Origin: Jeotgalicoccus aerolatus
GTDB taxonomy: Bacteria > Bacillota > Bacilli > Staphylococcales > Salinicoccaceae
DNA: 64,000 bases
Reading direction: 5' to 3'
NCBI RefSeq assembly: GCF_014635205.1
Contig: NZ_BMCN01000002.1
Location: forward strand, 1 to 64,000
Shown here: positions 17,938 through 27,123 of the stretch, piece after piece
How positions within the stretch are numbered: position 1 is the first letter of the stretch
Layout of the letters: every line of letters begins with the position of its first letter
The notes under the pieces: model-generated
Told to the model about the DNA's origin: nothing
What the model saw: the letters and a program-made list of their open reading frames with translations, nothing else
The model's database searches: none
Position numbers and translations under genes: made by a program

Positions 17938-17963
17938 TTACCCTTATACATTCCATATAAAAC
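17938..17963 (-). promoter_or_regulatory. Candidate sigma-B promoter
   Basis: Minus strand GTTTTA (17958-17963), a 14-bp spacer and GGGTAA (17938-17943) fit the sigma-B consensus. It lies about 40 bp before the eRF1-like gene. Confidence 0.5.
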
Positions 17964-17994
17964 AAAAATTCACCCGCCAAAATTTTGACGGGTG
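17964..17994 (-). terminator. Intrinsic terminator of the MFS gene
   Basis: A 24-base near-palindrome CACCCG...CGGGTG (17971-17994) is followed on the minus strand by AATTTTTG. Confidence 0.8.
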
Positions 17995-18000
17995 AGCTCT

Positions 18001-19203
18001 CTATAAACTGCCGGTTTGAGTCAGTTTTTTATCATGCCGGCCGTGAAGGAAGTAATAAATAATGATGCTTGCAAGAACTACAAAGCCGAGTGTTAAATAC
18101 ATTCCTCTGTATCCAAGCGCCGGGACAATATATCCTAAAATGAATGGCCCAAATCCAAGACCTAAATCCAGCGCGATAAAATACGTTGTATTCGCCAGGC
18201 CTAAACGCTCCGGCGGTGTGACTTTAATCGACAAAGCTTGTGTAATCGACTGGACGTTGCCGTAGCCAAAACCGATAAACACTGCTGCCAGCAGGAAGAC
18301 CAGCGTAACCGAAGCCTGGCTGATTACGATCATGCCGAGGCCAAACATAATAATCGCCGGGTACATCACAACATTGGCACCTTTTCGGTCCAGGAGCGGC
18401 CCTGTAATTGGACGCGACAGCAGTACTGTCACACCATAGACCGTAAAGTAGATACTGCCGGCCTGAATAAGATTAATGCTTTCAGCGTAAGCCGTTACGT
18501 AAGATAGAATACTTGAGTAAGCCAGCGCCATCACAAACATGACTAATGAAATCGGCACTGCTCTCTTCTCGAAAAATTCCCAAATATTGAATTTCTGATC
18601 TTTTTCTTTTTTAATAACTTTCATAGGCGGTGCTTTGACCGTTAATCCAAGAATTAAGCTGACTACAGCCATAGAAAATGAAAAGAGAAATATACTTGTA
18701 TATCCGTATGCTGAAATTAAAGATACACCGATTAGAGGCCCGATTGCTGTTGCCATCACTACTGACATACTAAAGTAACCGATGCCTTCACCATTTCTGC
18801 TCGGCGGAATAATTTGTGCAATAATCGTTCCTGTTGCTGTCATTGCATATCCCATCGCTGCACCATGCAGTATTCTGAGGAGAATAAACAGATATATTCC
18901 CATAGGAATTAAGTATGAGGCCGTTAAAATAACTATCAGCACGGAACCGATAATCAGCATTTTCTTGCCGCCCATTTCGGTAATATGCTTCCCGCCAAAT
19001 AATCTTCCAATCAATGATCCTATGATAAATGAACTGGACACGAGTCCGGCTATTCCCACCGATGCATTATATTGTTGTGCTGCGTACATTGCCATTGTCA
19101 CGAGCAGCAGATACTGTGACATCATCAGTGCAAAGTTCACAAGTGATGTATTGATAAAATCTTTCGTCCACAATCTCTCTTTATATACTTCTGACAATTT
19201 CAT
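18001..19203 (-). CDS. Major facilitator superfamily transporter
   Basis: A 400-residue inner-membrane transporter with about twelve helices. The loop GRLFGGKHITEMGGKK after helix 2 is the MFS motif A, and RILHGAAMGYAMTATGTI fits motif C-like regions of drug and metabolite exporters. It resembles Staphylococcus exporters of the YwoG/DHA1 type. The substrate is unknown. It is a single gene with its own terminator. Confidence 0.88.
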   Translation of the reverse strand: MKLSEVYKERLWTKDFINTSLVNFALMMSQYLLLVTMAMYAAQQYNASVGIAGLVSSSFIIGSLIGRLFGGKHITEMGGKKMLIIGSVLIVILTASYLIPMGIYLFILLRILHGAAMGYAMTATGTIIAQIIPPSRNGEGIGYFSMSVVMATAIGPLIGVSLISAYGYTSIFLFSFSMAVVSLILGLTVKAPPMKVIKKEKDQKFNIWEFFEKRAVPISLVMFVMALAYSSILSYVTAYAESINLIQAGSIYFTVYGVTVLLSRPITGPLLDRKGANVVMYPAIIMFGLGMIVISQASVTLVFLLAAVFIGFGYGNVQSITQALSIKVTPPERLGLANTTYFIALDLGLGFGPFILGYIVPALGYRGMYLTLGFVVLASIIIYYFLHGRHDKKLTQTGSL

Positions 19204-19286
19204 TGCACTTCCTTAATATTTATTGAATCACTCTATTTTCCATTAAATAACAGGTTCTGTCTATAGTCTGTGAGAAATCGCTCAAA

Positions 19287-20699
19287 TCAATCTTCATAAT
19301 TGTTCAAAAAATGGTTCACCAGATCTTCTGTTTCTTCAGCCAGCATCGCGACACCTTTAATTAGATAATCCGACCCTGCTGTCAGTGCACCCATCGTGTA
19401 AAAATGCGGCATAGTCCCAAATCTGGGACTGATAATTTCATGGTCTTTAGTCACCAGCACGCCGCCGAATTCATCTGCTTCAAGCAGCAGACTGTTATAC
19501 AAATTCTGCAGCAGCGGCGTATTATCTTTTTCAATGTTACCGACCGGTCCTGTAGCATTAATCAATATATCAAACTGCTCTGTCTGATGATTTTTAAAAG
19601 TCACTGTAAAATCATGATTGACTTCAACATCAGACATGCCATGCATGAACACCAGCTTGTCTTCATCAATCCATCGAAGAATACGTCTCGCTCCATCCGG
19701 CGGCATTGGAGAATGATTACTTTCTACATATGGATGGTACTCTTCTAAATATTCCCGCTTATCTTTTCTCGATAAGTATTTAAACAGCGTTTTAAATGCA
19801 TCCTGCAAGTGTACGATTATATATTGCAGCCGCCCGATTGAATCAAGATGCTCAAGATCGTATTTCAAATCAATTTCCGGCTGATCTGTCTTACGTTCAA
19901 ACAAAGTCATATCCACATCGTGTTCCAGCATTTCCGCTTTAAACAGTTCGAGCAATTTATCCAGCGGAATCAGTCCATTTTCTAAATACTTAAAGGCATT
20001 ATCCAGAGTAAAATGCTGAGGTGTGAACTCATAATCCGTCCCTCTCACCGAAGGCATTTCACCGCTTCTCGATAAAACATACACTTTGTCATGACCGTGC
20101 GACAGCAAATATCTGAAACTGTCTATCGCAGACAGGCCGCTGCCGATAATGCCGATTTTGCCCTGCAGATGATTTAAATGATCTGCTAGAGGATAGGGAT
20201 TATAAAAATAATTATCTTTACCCTTCAGCTCGTACGGATCACTGTAAGACATTTCACCGGTCATTAAAAATACTGCATCGTATTCTTGTTCGTTGTCATT
20301 ATATTTTAGCGTATATGTCTGGGTATCCTCATTAAATAAAATATTGTCAGCGTAATGTTCAATAACATTAATATTGTCATGCCCAGCAATCAGTGATTTT
20401 AAGGTGCTGTGCATGTATTCACCGTAAACCTTCCGGCTCGTATAGCTTTCTGCATCATAGCCATGCTGTTTCAGCCAATTCGTGTAATCATCAGGGTCAG
20501 CTGTCAGAGACATTTCCTCGGCCGGTAAATTAATAATTAATTGCGGATCATCATCTTGATAAGCATAACCTCTCCCTGCTGTTTTAGGTGCATCATATAA
20601 ATCAATTTTAAAATTTTCATTAAATCGCTGATTATTTACAAAAAATTTAACAACCGAAATTCCGGAAACACCCGCTCCGGCAATCGCAATTCTATTCAT
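19287..20699 (-). CDS. FAD/NAD(P)-binding oxidoreductase (FAD_NAD binding_9 type)
   Basis: The N-terminal motif AIAGAGVSGISVVKFF binds FAD, and INLPAEEMSLTADPDDYTNWL with KIGIIGSGLSAIDSFRYL in the centre gives a second dinucleotide site. This pattern occurs in the family of HI0933-like or pyridine nucleotide oxidoreductases of unknown substrate. I chose the third possible start (MNRIAIAG) as it best fits the ribosome site, giving 470 residues; two codons just upstream are possible. It stands alone. Confidence 0.8.
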   Translation of the reverse strand: MNRIAIAGAGVSGISVVKFFVNNQRFNENFKIDLYDAPKTAGRGYAYQDDDPQLIINLPAEEMSLTADPDDYTNWLKQHGYDAESYTSRKVYGEYMHSTLKSLIAGHDNINVIEHYADNILFNEDTQTYTLKYNDNEQEYDAVFLMTGEMSYSDPYELKGKDNYFYNPYPLADHLNHLQGKIGIIGSGLSAIDSFRYLLSHGHDKVYVLSRSGEMPSVRGTDYEFTPQHFTLDNAFKYLENGLIPLDKLLELFKAEMLEHDVDMTLFERKTDQPEIDLKYDLEHLDSIGRLQYIIVHLQDAFKTLFKYLSRKDKREYLEEYHPYVESNHSPMPPDGARRILRWIDEDKLVFMHGMSDVEVNHDFTVTFKNHQTEQFDILINATGPVGNIEKDNTPLLQNLYNSLLLEADEFGGVLVTKDHEIISPRFGTMPHFYTMGALTAGSDYLIKGVAMLAEETEDLVNHFLNNYED

Positions 20700-20778
20700 G
20701 GTCATCACCGTCTCTTAAACAAAGTTAACGTACATACTAATTATATGGATAAAATGACCATTCCGCCACCCGCTGAAT

Positions 20779-20792
20779 TGTAAGCGTTATGT
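20779..20792 (+). promoter_or_regulatory. Possible CcpA (cre) site
   Basis: TGTAAGCGTTATGT matches 12 of 14 positions of the cre consensus TGWAANCGNTNWCA. It sits between the divergent flavoprotein and PNPOx genes. The last two positions differ, so confidence is low. Confidence 0.3.
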
Positions 20793-20920
20793 TTGTTGTT
20801 AGAATATTCTTAATATAATATTGGGGTTAGAGAGAATAAGCTAGATATAGATACTTTCCAACACCTCTACTCTATATATGTATGATAAAATTCATATATT
20901 ATTAAAATCGGGGTGTACAT

Positions 20921-21445
20921 ATGAACTTTAATGATCTTTTAAAAAGTACTGAAAAGATGACAGGTCCGTTTCCAAAACCTGATCAGACAATGACTGATCA
21001 TCCATTCGATAAATTACATGAATGGTATCTCTATGCATACGAAGACAAGGTAAAAGAACCGCATAGTATGGTACTGAGTACGACAGAAAAAAATAACGCT
21101 GCTGATTCACGGGTTGTGCTGCTAAAAGCCGCTGATGACAGCCACCTTTATTTTGAAACGGCAAAATCTCGTGAAAAAGTGACACAGCTTGCTGACAACA
21201 GCAGTGTCGCCTTAAATTTTTATTGGCGTGAGCATGGCAGACAAATTCGAATCAGAGGGACAGCCTCGCCTGCTGAGGATATTTCACATATCTCTGATTA
21301 TTTAGATGCTTCCGTCCGGGATTTAAATGCTTATAAAGTATCACCATCATCTTTTGAGTTTTACCAGACTTTATCCGAAGGCGGTAATTCCAGGTTTTCT
21401 TATCAGCTAATTGATGGAAAATGGCAATATAAACAGCATGATTAA
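20921..21445 (+). CDS. Pyridoxamine 5'-phosphate oxidase family protein
   Basis: A 174-residue FMN-binding split-barrel protein. SRVVLLKAADDSHLYFETAKSREK and ALNFYWREHGRQIRIRG match the FMN and substrate sites of PdxH. It is shorter than PdxH (about 215 residues) and lacks the longer C-terminal arginine-rich segment that completes the pyridoxal phosphate site, so a true PdxH role is uncertain. GGGGTG lies before the ATG. It is probably co-transcribed with the next two genes. Confidence 0.8.
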   Translation: MNFNDLLKSTEKMTGPFPKPDQTMTDHPFDKLHEWYLYAYEDKVKEPHSMVLSTTEKNNAADSRVVLLKAADDSHLYFETAKSREKVTQLADNSSVALNFYWREHGRQIRIRGTASPAEDISHISDYLDASVRDLNAYKVSPSSFEFYQTLSEGGNSRFSYQLIDGKWQYKQHD

Positions 21446-21456
21446 GGGGTGTTCTA

Positions 21457-21978
21457 ATGACTGAGACGATTAGAAAATGTACAATCAGCGACACTGATGC
21501 GCTGTTAAAATTAAGTTACGATACTTTTTACGAAGCTTTTGCTTCACAAAATACGCCTGCAAATATGAAAGCATATGCTGATTCTGCTTTCACTCAAGGT
21601 AAAATCAGAGGTGAACTCCAAAACCCTGAATCTCATTTCTATTTTATTTATGACGATGATCAGCTTGCCGGTTATTTAAAAGTCAATATCGGGTCAGCTC
21701 AATCAGAAGACATGGGCAGCGACTCATTGGAAGTTGAACGTATTTATATTCTTGAAGCATTTCACAAAAAGGGCTTTGGGAAAGCCTTGCTGAATCTTGC
21801 TTACGACATCGCAAGGGCTGAACAGAAGAAAAAAGTTTGGCTTGGTGTCTGGGAAAAAAATGAAAATGCACTCGGCTTCTATAGAAAGCAGGGCTTCAAA
21901 AAGACCGGCTCCCATTCTTTCTTCATGGGTACTGATAAACAAACTGATTATATTGCAGAAAAAAGCTTGGAATCATAA
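21457..21978 (+). CDS. paiA: Spermine/spermidine N-acetyltransferase, PaiA-like
   Basis: This 173-residue GNAT enzyme aligns closely with Bacillus PaiA: NTPANMKAYADSAF, GYLKVNIGSAQSEDMG, LEVERIYILEAFHKKGFGKALL (acetyl-CoA site) and VWLGVWEKNENALGFYRKQG. The family acetylates spermine and spermidine and other small amines with acetyl-CoA. It starts 11 bp after the previous gene and ends 19 bp before the next, so an operon is likely. Confidence 0.88.
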   Translation: MTETIRKCTISDTDALLKLSYDTFYEAFASQNTPANMKAYADSAFTQGKIRGELQNPESHFYFIYDDDQLAGYLKVNIGSAQSEDMGSDSLEVERIYILEAFHKKGFGKALLNLAYDIARAEQKKKVWLGVWEKNENALGFYRKQGFKKTGSHSFFMGTDKQTDYIAEKSLES

Positions 21979-21997
21979 CATCGGAGGCTGACAAGCA

Positions 21998-23194
21998 TTG
22001 AATCATTCACTCGATCAATCCGCGTACAATAATAAAAATTTAAAATGGCTGTTAATTATCGGCGTCATTTTAGTCGGGGCCAACTTGCGGGTGCCCCTGA
22101 CTTCAGCGGGCGCGCTTGTTTCCTTTATAAGAGATGATTTTGGCATCAGTAATGCGCTGGCGGGCGCCATTACTACATTGCCTTTAATCGCCTTCGCTCT
22201 GCTGTCGCCGTTTGCGCCCAAGCTAGCCGGTAAGTTTGGCATGGAGCGGACTATTGGTATATCGTTAGTTCTCTTGTTCGCTGGAATTCTCATTCGTTCT
22301 GCTGGAGGGATTGAACTTCTATTCTTCGGCACCTTACTAATTGGTCTTGCAATCGCCATAGGTAATGTTCTGATGCCCGGCATCGTTAAAATGAACTTCC
22401 CGCTTCAAATTGGTTTAATGACTGGACTATACGCCATTGTAATGAACGTTTTCGGTGCACTCGGGTCAGGTCTCAGTATACCAATCGCATCCTCTGGAAA
22501 TTTCGGCTGGACAGGTTCTCTTTTAGTTTGGGGCGTTCTTACATTAGTAACTATTGTAATTTGGCTGCCGCAGCTTAAGAAATCTCGTCCGGCTGAAAAT
22601 AGTTCAGTACAGGCGACATCAGGCAGTTTAATGCGCTCATCGCTTGCCTGGAAGATTACATTATTTATGGGTGCCCAGTCCCTCATTTTTTATACATTGA
22701 TTACCTGGCTGCCTACAATTCTGACTGCTAATGGTTATGATATTCATTTGGCTGGCTGGGGTGTCTTTATTTTTCAGTTTGCAAGTATTCCTTTTACATT
22801 TATCATCCCTGTCATTGCAGACAAGATGAAAAATCAAGTACTGATTGCTCTGGCTGCCAGCGGGATGATTATTGTCGGTATTCTTGGTCTTCTAGCCGGT
22901 TTAACCCAATTGACTCTCCTTTGGATTGTCCTGCTGGGGATGGGTAACGGCAGTGCCTTTTCATTATCTATGATGTTTTTCACACTGAGAACAAAAGATG
23001 GTTACCAGGCCGCTGAATTGTCAGGCATGGCACAATCATTCGGCTATCTGCTTGCAGCATTCGGTCCAGTTTTGGTCGGCGGACTTCAGGATATTACAGG
23101 CAGCTGGACACTTCCGCTGTTATTAGTCACTCTCGCCGCAGCTGTGATGCTGATCACCGGTATTGCGGCAGGTAAAAACAGGCAGGTCAATTAA
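21998..23194 (+). CDS. MFS transporter, CynX/NimT (YycB) family
   Basis: A 398-residue membrane protein with about twelve helices. LLIIGVILVGANLRVPLTSAG at the N-terminus and MPGIVKMNFPLQIGLMTGLY are typical of the CynX/NimT group, to which cyanate and 2-nitroimidazole transporters belong. The start is TTG, with GGAGG ten bases upstream. It is last in the likely operon with the PNPOx-family and paiA genes. The substrate is not known. Confidence 0.88.
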   Translation: MNHSLDQSAYNNKNLKWLLIIGVILVGANLRVPLTSAGALVSFIRDDFGISNALAGAITTLPLIAFALLSPFAPKLAGKFGMERTIGISLVLLFAGILIRSAGGIELLFFGTLLIGLAIAIGNVLMPGIVKMNFPLQIGLMTGLYAIVMNVFGALGSGLSIPIASSGNFGWTGSLLVWGVLTLVTIVIWLPQLKKSRPAENSSVQATSGSLMRSSLAWKITLFMGAQSLIFYTLITWLPTILTANGYDIHLAGWGVFIFQFASIPFTFIIPVIADKMKNQVLIALAASGMIIVGILGLLAGLTQLTLLWIVLLGMGNGSAFSLSMMFFTLRTKDGYQAAELSGMAQSFGYLLAAFGPVLVGGLQDITGSWTLPLLLVTLAAAVMLITGIAAGKNRQVN

Positions 23195-23196
23195 AA

Positions 23197-23236
23197 AAGC
23201 AGCATGTGCAAAATTACTGCACACGCTGCTTTTTTT
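23197..23236. terminator. Bidirectional terminator
   Basis: The stem AGCAGCATGTGCA (23198-23210) with TGCACACGCTGCT (23218-23230) is flanked by A and T runs and ends both the MFS gene and the DUF896 gene. Confidence 0.85.
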
Positions 23237-23238
23237 AT

Positions 23239-23466
23239 CTAATCATTATTTCTCATTTGTTCTTCTTTTAACTTTTTAGGCGTAACATCATTTCCAAGCG
23301 GATCTATAACAGTCAGGCCAGAGAATGAATCCAGCACCTGACCTCTAATTTGACGAAGGTAATCTTCTCTTAATTCTTTTTGTTCCAGTTTTTGTTCTTC
23401 AGTCAATCCCACTGTTTTTTGCAATCTTGCCAATTCATTTATTCTGTCCAGTCCTATGATCATCAT
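23239..23466 (-). CDS. DUF896 (YnzC-like) family protein
   Basis: This small 75-residue helical protein has the family marks DRINELARLQK, LTEEQKLEQKELREDYL and IDPLGNDVTPKKLKEEQ. In Bacillus a relative, YneA-operon YnzC, is part of the SOS-controlled yneA operon; no LexA site is seen here. The start is one of two tandem ATG codons after AGAAGGG; an upstream frame extension lacks a ribosome site. Confidence 0.88.
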   Translation of the reverse strand: MMIIGLDRINELARLQKTVGLTEEQKLEQKELREDYLRQIRGQVLDSFSGLTVIDPLGNDVTPKKLKEEQMRNND

Positions 23467-23545
23467 CTGACCCTTCTTTCTTTTTAAAATTGTATATAAC
23501 ATTATAGGCCCCTTCCGTCAGCATCGCAATTTATATACCTGCAAG

Positions 23546-23572
23546 GTTTAAAAGTCTGAAAGAAAAGGGAAT
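23546..23572 (+). promoter_or_regulatory. Possible sigma-B promoter
   Basis: GTTTAA (23546-23551), a 15-bp spacer and GGGAAT (23567-23572) fit the looser Staphylococcus sigma-B pattern GTTT-N14-17-GGGWAW. It lies about 40 bp before the VOC gene. Confidence 0.42.
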
Positions 23573-23610
23573 ATATAAATACAAGCTTTTATCGTAAAGG
23601 AGGGAATATC

Positions 23611-24147
23611 ATGGGTGTCATACGGGGAATGAACCATATCGGAATGACTGTTCCGGATATTGAGTCTGCCACTGATTTTTTGAAAAAAGGGCTGGGTGCC
23701 AAGATTTCTTATGATTCACAGACACTTAAAGATCGTCCCAGAGGCGGTCCCCTGGTAGAAAAATTGCTCGGTATTCCTGAAGATTCATATATAGTAAAAA
23801 AGAGAATGCTGACTATCGGCAATGGTCCTAATATAGAATTGTTTCAATTTTATAATGTCCACTCCAGAGAACCGCTGAGTCTTGAAGACTATGGCTATAC
23901 TCATCTTTCTTTTTATACAGACGACATTCAAAAATCGTTCCGTCAAATGGAGGACGCCGGCGGTGTTCCGCTGTCAAATGTTCATGCAAATACAAGATAT
24001 GAAGATTCTGAAGGAAATGGCACAGTATACTTTAAAACGCCCTGGGGCAGTTTAATTGAACTTCAGACTGTGCCGGAAGGATACTATTATCCAGAATACA
24101 GTGAAGCTGATGTCTATATACCAGAGAAAAAGCAGTCTTCTGACTAA
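23611..24147 (+). CDS. VOC (glyoxalase/bleomycin resistance/dioxygenase) family protein
   Basis: This 178-residue protein has two beta-alpha-beta repeats of the vicinal oxygen chelate fold. Candidate metal ligands are in MNHIGM, NIELFQF, YTHLSF and LIELQT, that is the usual His/Glu/His/Glu set. The reaction is unknown; lactoylglutathione lyase or methylmalonyl-CoA epimerase-like activities are possible for this fold. AGGAGGG lies before the ATG. Single gene, ending in a terminator shared with desR. Confidence 0.85.
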   Translation: MGVIRGMNHIGMTVPDIESATDFLKKGLGAKISYDSQTLKDRPRGGPLVEKLLGIPEDSYIVKKRMLTIGNGPNIELFQFYNVHSREPLSLEDYGYTHLSFYTDDIQKSFRQMEDAGGVPLSNVHANTRYEDSEGNGTVYFKTPWGSLIELQTVPEGYYYPEYSEADVYIPEKKQSSD

Positions 24148-24170
24148 TTGTCAGAAAGACTGCTTTTTAC
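24131..24170. terminator. Bidirectional terminator
   Basis: The stem AGCAGTCTT (24131-24139) with AAGACTGCT (24156-24164), extended by CTGAC/GTCAG, overlaps the end of the VOC gene and precedes the desR stop on the other strand. Confidence 0.75.
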
Positions 24171-24766
24171 TTTAGCCATCCTTTGTCCATCGCTTTACTA
24201 ATGGCTTCAATTCTATTATTAACATTTAACTTATCCAGTACAATCGAGACGTAGTTTCTAATCGTTCCATTCGATAAGTACAATTCCTCAGCAATCGTTT
24301 TCGTTGTTTTCCCATCTGCCAACAGCTGGACAATTTCTATTTCTCTCGCTGACAGCGGATTATCTGATTCAAAAGCAATATCGATTAATTCAGGCGAATA
24401 AATCCGTTTGCCATTCATAATCTCCCTGATGGATTCAGCCAGCGTTTCACTTGGTGTGTCTTTCAGCAAATATCCGCTGACACGTGCTTTTTTAGCACGC
24501 TCAAAGTAGCCTGGTCTAGCGTAAGTCGTAAGTATAATCACTTTGCAGTCCGAATCCGCCAGCTGTTCAGCAGCATCGAGTCCAGTCATCACAGGCATTT
24601 CTATATCCATTAAACAAATATCCGGCCGTTCTGTCTCGACGAGTTCCAGAGCTTCTTTACCGTTTGCCGCTGTTCCTGCAACAGTTATATCTTCCTCTAA
24701 GTTAAGCAGTGAGCTGAGGGCTCCCAGCAGCAAATTCTGATCTTCAGCCAGTACTATTCTAATCAT
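24167..24766 (-). CDS. desR: Response regulator, NarL/LuxR type, DesR-like
   Basis: A 199-residue DNA-binding regulator: receiver domain with phosphoacceptor Asp in ICLMDIEMPVMTG (about residue 54), Lys in YLLKDTPSE, and a C-terminal LuxR helix-turn-helix (PLSAREIEIVQLLADGKTTKTIAEELYLSNGTIRNYVS). It is the partner of the kinase encoded just upstream, overlapping by 8 bp. In Bacillus DesR turns on the desaturase gene in the cold; the desaturase gene here heads the same operon. Confidence 0.9.
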   Translation of the reverse strand: MIRIVLAEDQNLLLGALSSLLNLEEDITVAGTAANGKEALELVETERPDICLMDIEMPVMTGLDAAEQLADSDCKVIILTTYARPGYFERAKKARVSGYLLKDTPSETLAESIREIMNGKRIYSPELIDIAFESDNPLSAREIEIVQLLADGKTTKTIAEELYLSNGTIRNYVSIVLDKLNVNNRIEAISKAMDKGWLK

Positions 24767-25895
24767 ACAATCTCTCCTCTATCTGCCTCAGCACTTTAGG
24801 CACTGACATATTCACTTCAAAGCCTTTAACCGAATTATGAATCTGTACTTCTCCGTTCACAAATTGCAGACGTTCTTTCATACCCTGCAGACCGTTGCCA
24901 TAGCCAAACTCTGTATTTGCAGTTCCATTATCGGATATTTTTAAAAATATGTCTTTTTCAGATTCAGTCAAAATAATCAGGCACTGCGTCGCGTTACTGT
25001 GTTTTAAAATATTTGTCACTGATTCTTTCAGACACATGCTTAAAACATTTTCTACAAGTATGGGAATCGTTTTAAAGTCCATTTCAATACTGACTTTATA
25101 TTTTATTTCTGCTGTATCCAATATGAGTTTAGTATGTGCCAGCTCTTCTTTAAAACTGACCTGTTTCATATCGCTGATCATTTCACGGACTTCTTTTAAA
25201 GCATGTCTGGCCGCATCCTGTATATCCTGCAGTTCATTTTTTGCCTGCTCCGGATGACTGTCAGCAAGTTTTTTCGCTAAATCACTTTTTAAGCCGATCA
25301 TCGATAATCTTTGACCGAGTGTATCATGCAGATCCCGGGCAATACGGTGGCGTTCTTCCAAAATAGCGAGCTCTGCAATTCTTTGATTCGCATCTTTTAA
25401 CTGGTTCTCCAGCTCATCCTGTTTAATTCTGTTTCTTTTATTTAAGGGGATTAATATAACCCCGAGTATTGTCATAATTAAAAATGGAAGATGATTTAAA
25501 AATATCATGTAATTAAAAAATGATGCATACACGATAGACAGCACCGTCGTCACAAGTAAAATCACATACATTGTAATGAAGCCTGCTTTGCTTTTAATAT
25601 TACCGATATAAATAGCGATAAATAAAGCAAAGTACACATAACTGAATAAGACCGTCATGATGATATTGATAATAATTTCTATGCTGACACCGATGTAAAC
25701 CAGCGCCCCTTTTGAATTAAAGGTCAGCCAGTATACCCCGAAAAATATTAAGGTTGTGACGATGCCGGTAATAATTTCACTGAGCGAGGTCGCGCGAAAA
25801 ATAAAATAAAATGGCAGCACACAAAAAATAATCCAGATATATAAGCTTAAGCCCGTGTTCGATGGAAATATATGATACCAGTCTTTCACTGTCAT
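24759..25895 (-). CDS. desK: Membrane sensor histidine kinase, DesK-like
   Basis: A 378-residue kinase with about five N-terminal membrane helices (to about residue 150), a two-helix linker and the HisKA_3 dimerisation region EERHRIARDLHDTLGQRLS, where the His is phosphorylated. A degenerate ATPase domain has NILKHSNATQ and GNGLQGMKERL. This layout is that of DesK, which senses membrane thickness and fluidity. It lies between the desaturase and response regulator genes. Confidence 0.9.
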   Translation of the reverse strand: MTVKDWYHIFPSNTGLSLYIWIIFCVLPFYFIFRATSLSEIITGIVTTLIFFGVYWLTFNSKGALVYIGVSIEIIINIIMTVLFSYVYFALFIAIYIGNIKSKAGFITMYVILLVTTVLSIVYASFFNYMIFLNHLPFLIMTILGVILIPLNKRNRIKQDELENQLKDANQRIAELAILEERHRIARDLHDTLGQRLSMIGLKSDLAKKLADSHPEQAKNELQDIQDAARHALKEVREMISDMKQVSFKEELAHTKLILDTAEIKYKVSIEMDFKTIPILVENVLSMCLKESVTNILKHSNATQCLIILTESEKDIFLKISDNGTANTEFGYGNGLQGMKERLQFVNGEVQIHNSVKGFEVNMSVPKVLRQIEERLYD

Positions 25896-25993
25896 TCGCC
25901 CTTCCCGTTCGTCTGTTTAGCCCAGTATATCAAAAAAGGCCGTTAAGAGATGAAACATCCTCCTATAATCACATAGGAGGATGCTGGATATTC

Positions 25994-27022
25994 TTATTCT
26001 GCTGCTGAAGTCTGGACTGATTTCCCTGCCAGACGTTCCTTCATCTTTCTAAATGTAATGAAGGTATTATTCTCTTCATCGTAAAGTCTGAATTTTATAG
26101 ATTCCAGACTGGTTTTCAATGTAATTGTCGTCGCCTTATGAAGCGGCGGCGTACTTTCATGTGCCTGTTCCAAATGGTAGTTCGGCACGCGCGGCGCTAA
26201 ATGATGGACATGGTGATAACCGATACTGCCGGTCATCCACTCGAGCCATGCAGGCAGTTTATAGTATGAACTGCCGTCTACCGCAGCTTTTACGAAGTCC
26301 CACTCCGACTCATTTTCAAAGTAAGAGTCTTCAAACTGATGCTGAACGTAGAACAACCAAATACCGGCCATGCCTGCAAAGTAAGCAATCGGCAGCTGAA
26401 CCATTAATAATACGTGCCAGCCTAAAGTGAAACCAATTAATAAGTAAATCGCGACAGAAATCGCTGTCAGTACATGTGTATTAATTCTCTCCGGGCGTTT
26501 TGCCGCTTTACGATTCACACGATTCGCAATCAGGAACAAGTACAACGGTCCGAAACCGAACAGAACAATCGGGTTGCGGTATAAACGGTATTTAAATCTT
26601 TCCCATTTAGTTGCTTCCTCATATTCTTTTACTGTCATGACCCAAATATCACCCACGCCGCGTTTATCTAAGTTACCGCTAGTAGCGTGGTGAATCGCAT
26701 GTTCTTTTTTCCATTTTTCATAAGCAAAGTGAGTAATAACTCCTGTAATATTACCGAATAAGTTGTTTAACTTCTTGTTTTTGAAAAATGATCCGTGCGT
26801 ACAGTCGTGAAAAATAATAAATGTACGAATCATAAATCCGGATGCCAGCAGCGAGAACGGCAAGCTCAGCCAGAATGAAACGCTAAGTGACTGGTAGGCT
26901 AAAAACCATAGTAAAAAGAATGGCAATATCGTATTCAGCAGCTGTATAACACTTGTTTTAGTTTGTGATTTTGCATAAGGCATCACACTTTTTCTCAGTG
27001 CAGCCTGTTTTTCTTTAGTCAT
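25994..27022 (-). CDS. des: Fatty acid desaturase, Des-like
   Basis: This 342-residue membrane enzyme introduces a double bond into acyl chains of membrane lipids, using iron. All three histidine boxes are present: HDCTHG, HAIHH (KKEHAIHH) and HHVHH. Hydrophobic segments lie between boxes one and two and before box three. It heads des-desK-desR, the same set that controls membrane fluidity in Bacillus subtilis. An inverted repeat upstream may bind DesR. Confidence 0.93.
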   Translation of the reverse strand: MTKEKQAALRKSVMPYAKSQTKTSVIQLLNTILPFFLLWFLAYQSLSVSFWLSLPFSLLASGFMIRTFIIFHDCTHGSFFKNKKLNNLFGNITGVITHFAYEKWKKEHAIHHATSGNLDKRGVGDIWVMTVKEYEEATKWERFKYRLYRNPIVLFGFGPLYLFLIANRVNRKAAKRPERINTHVLTAISVAIYLLIGFTLGWHVLLMVQLPIAYFAGMAGIWLFYVQHQFEDSYFENESEWDFVKAAVDGSSYYKLPAWLEWMTGSIGYHHVHHLAPRVPNYHLEQAHESTPPLHKATTITLKTSLESIKFRLYDEENNTFITFRKMKERLAGKSVQTSAAE

Positions 27023-27093
27023 TGGCTTTCCTCTTTTCCATGTCTATTCACAGATAATTATGAATGAGAGGCGCCTTCCTATATAGACTAAAC

Positions 27094-27114
27094 TGTCAGT
27101 ACATTCACATGACA
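27094..27114 (-). promoter_or_regulatory. Possible DesR-binding inverted repeat upstream of des
   Basis: TGTCA (27094-27098) and TGACA (27110-27114) form an inverted repeat about 70-90 bp before the des start codon. The position fits an activator site, but I cannot confirm the sequence against the DesR consensus. Confidence 0.35.
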
Positions 27115-27123
27115 TTTGTCATA

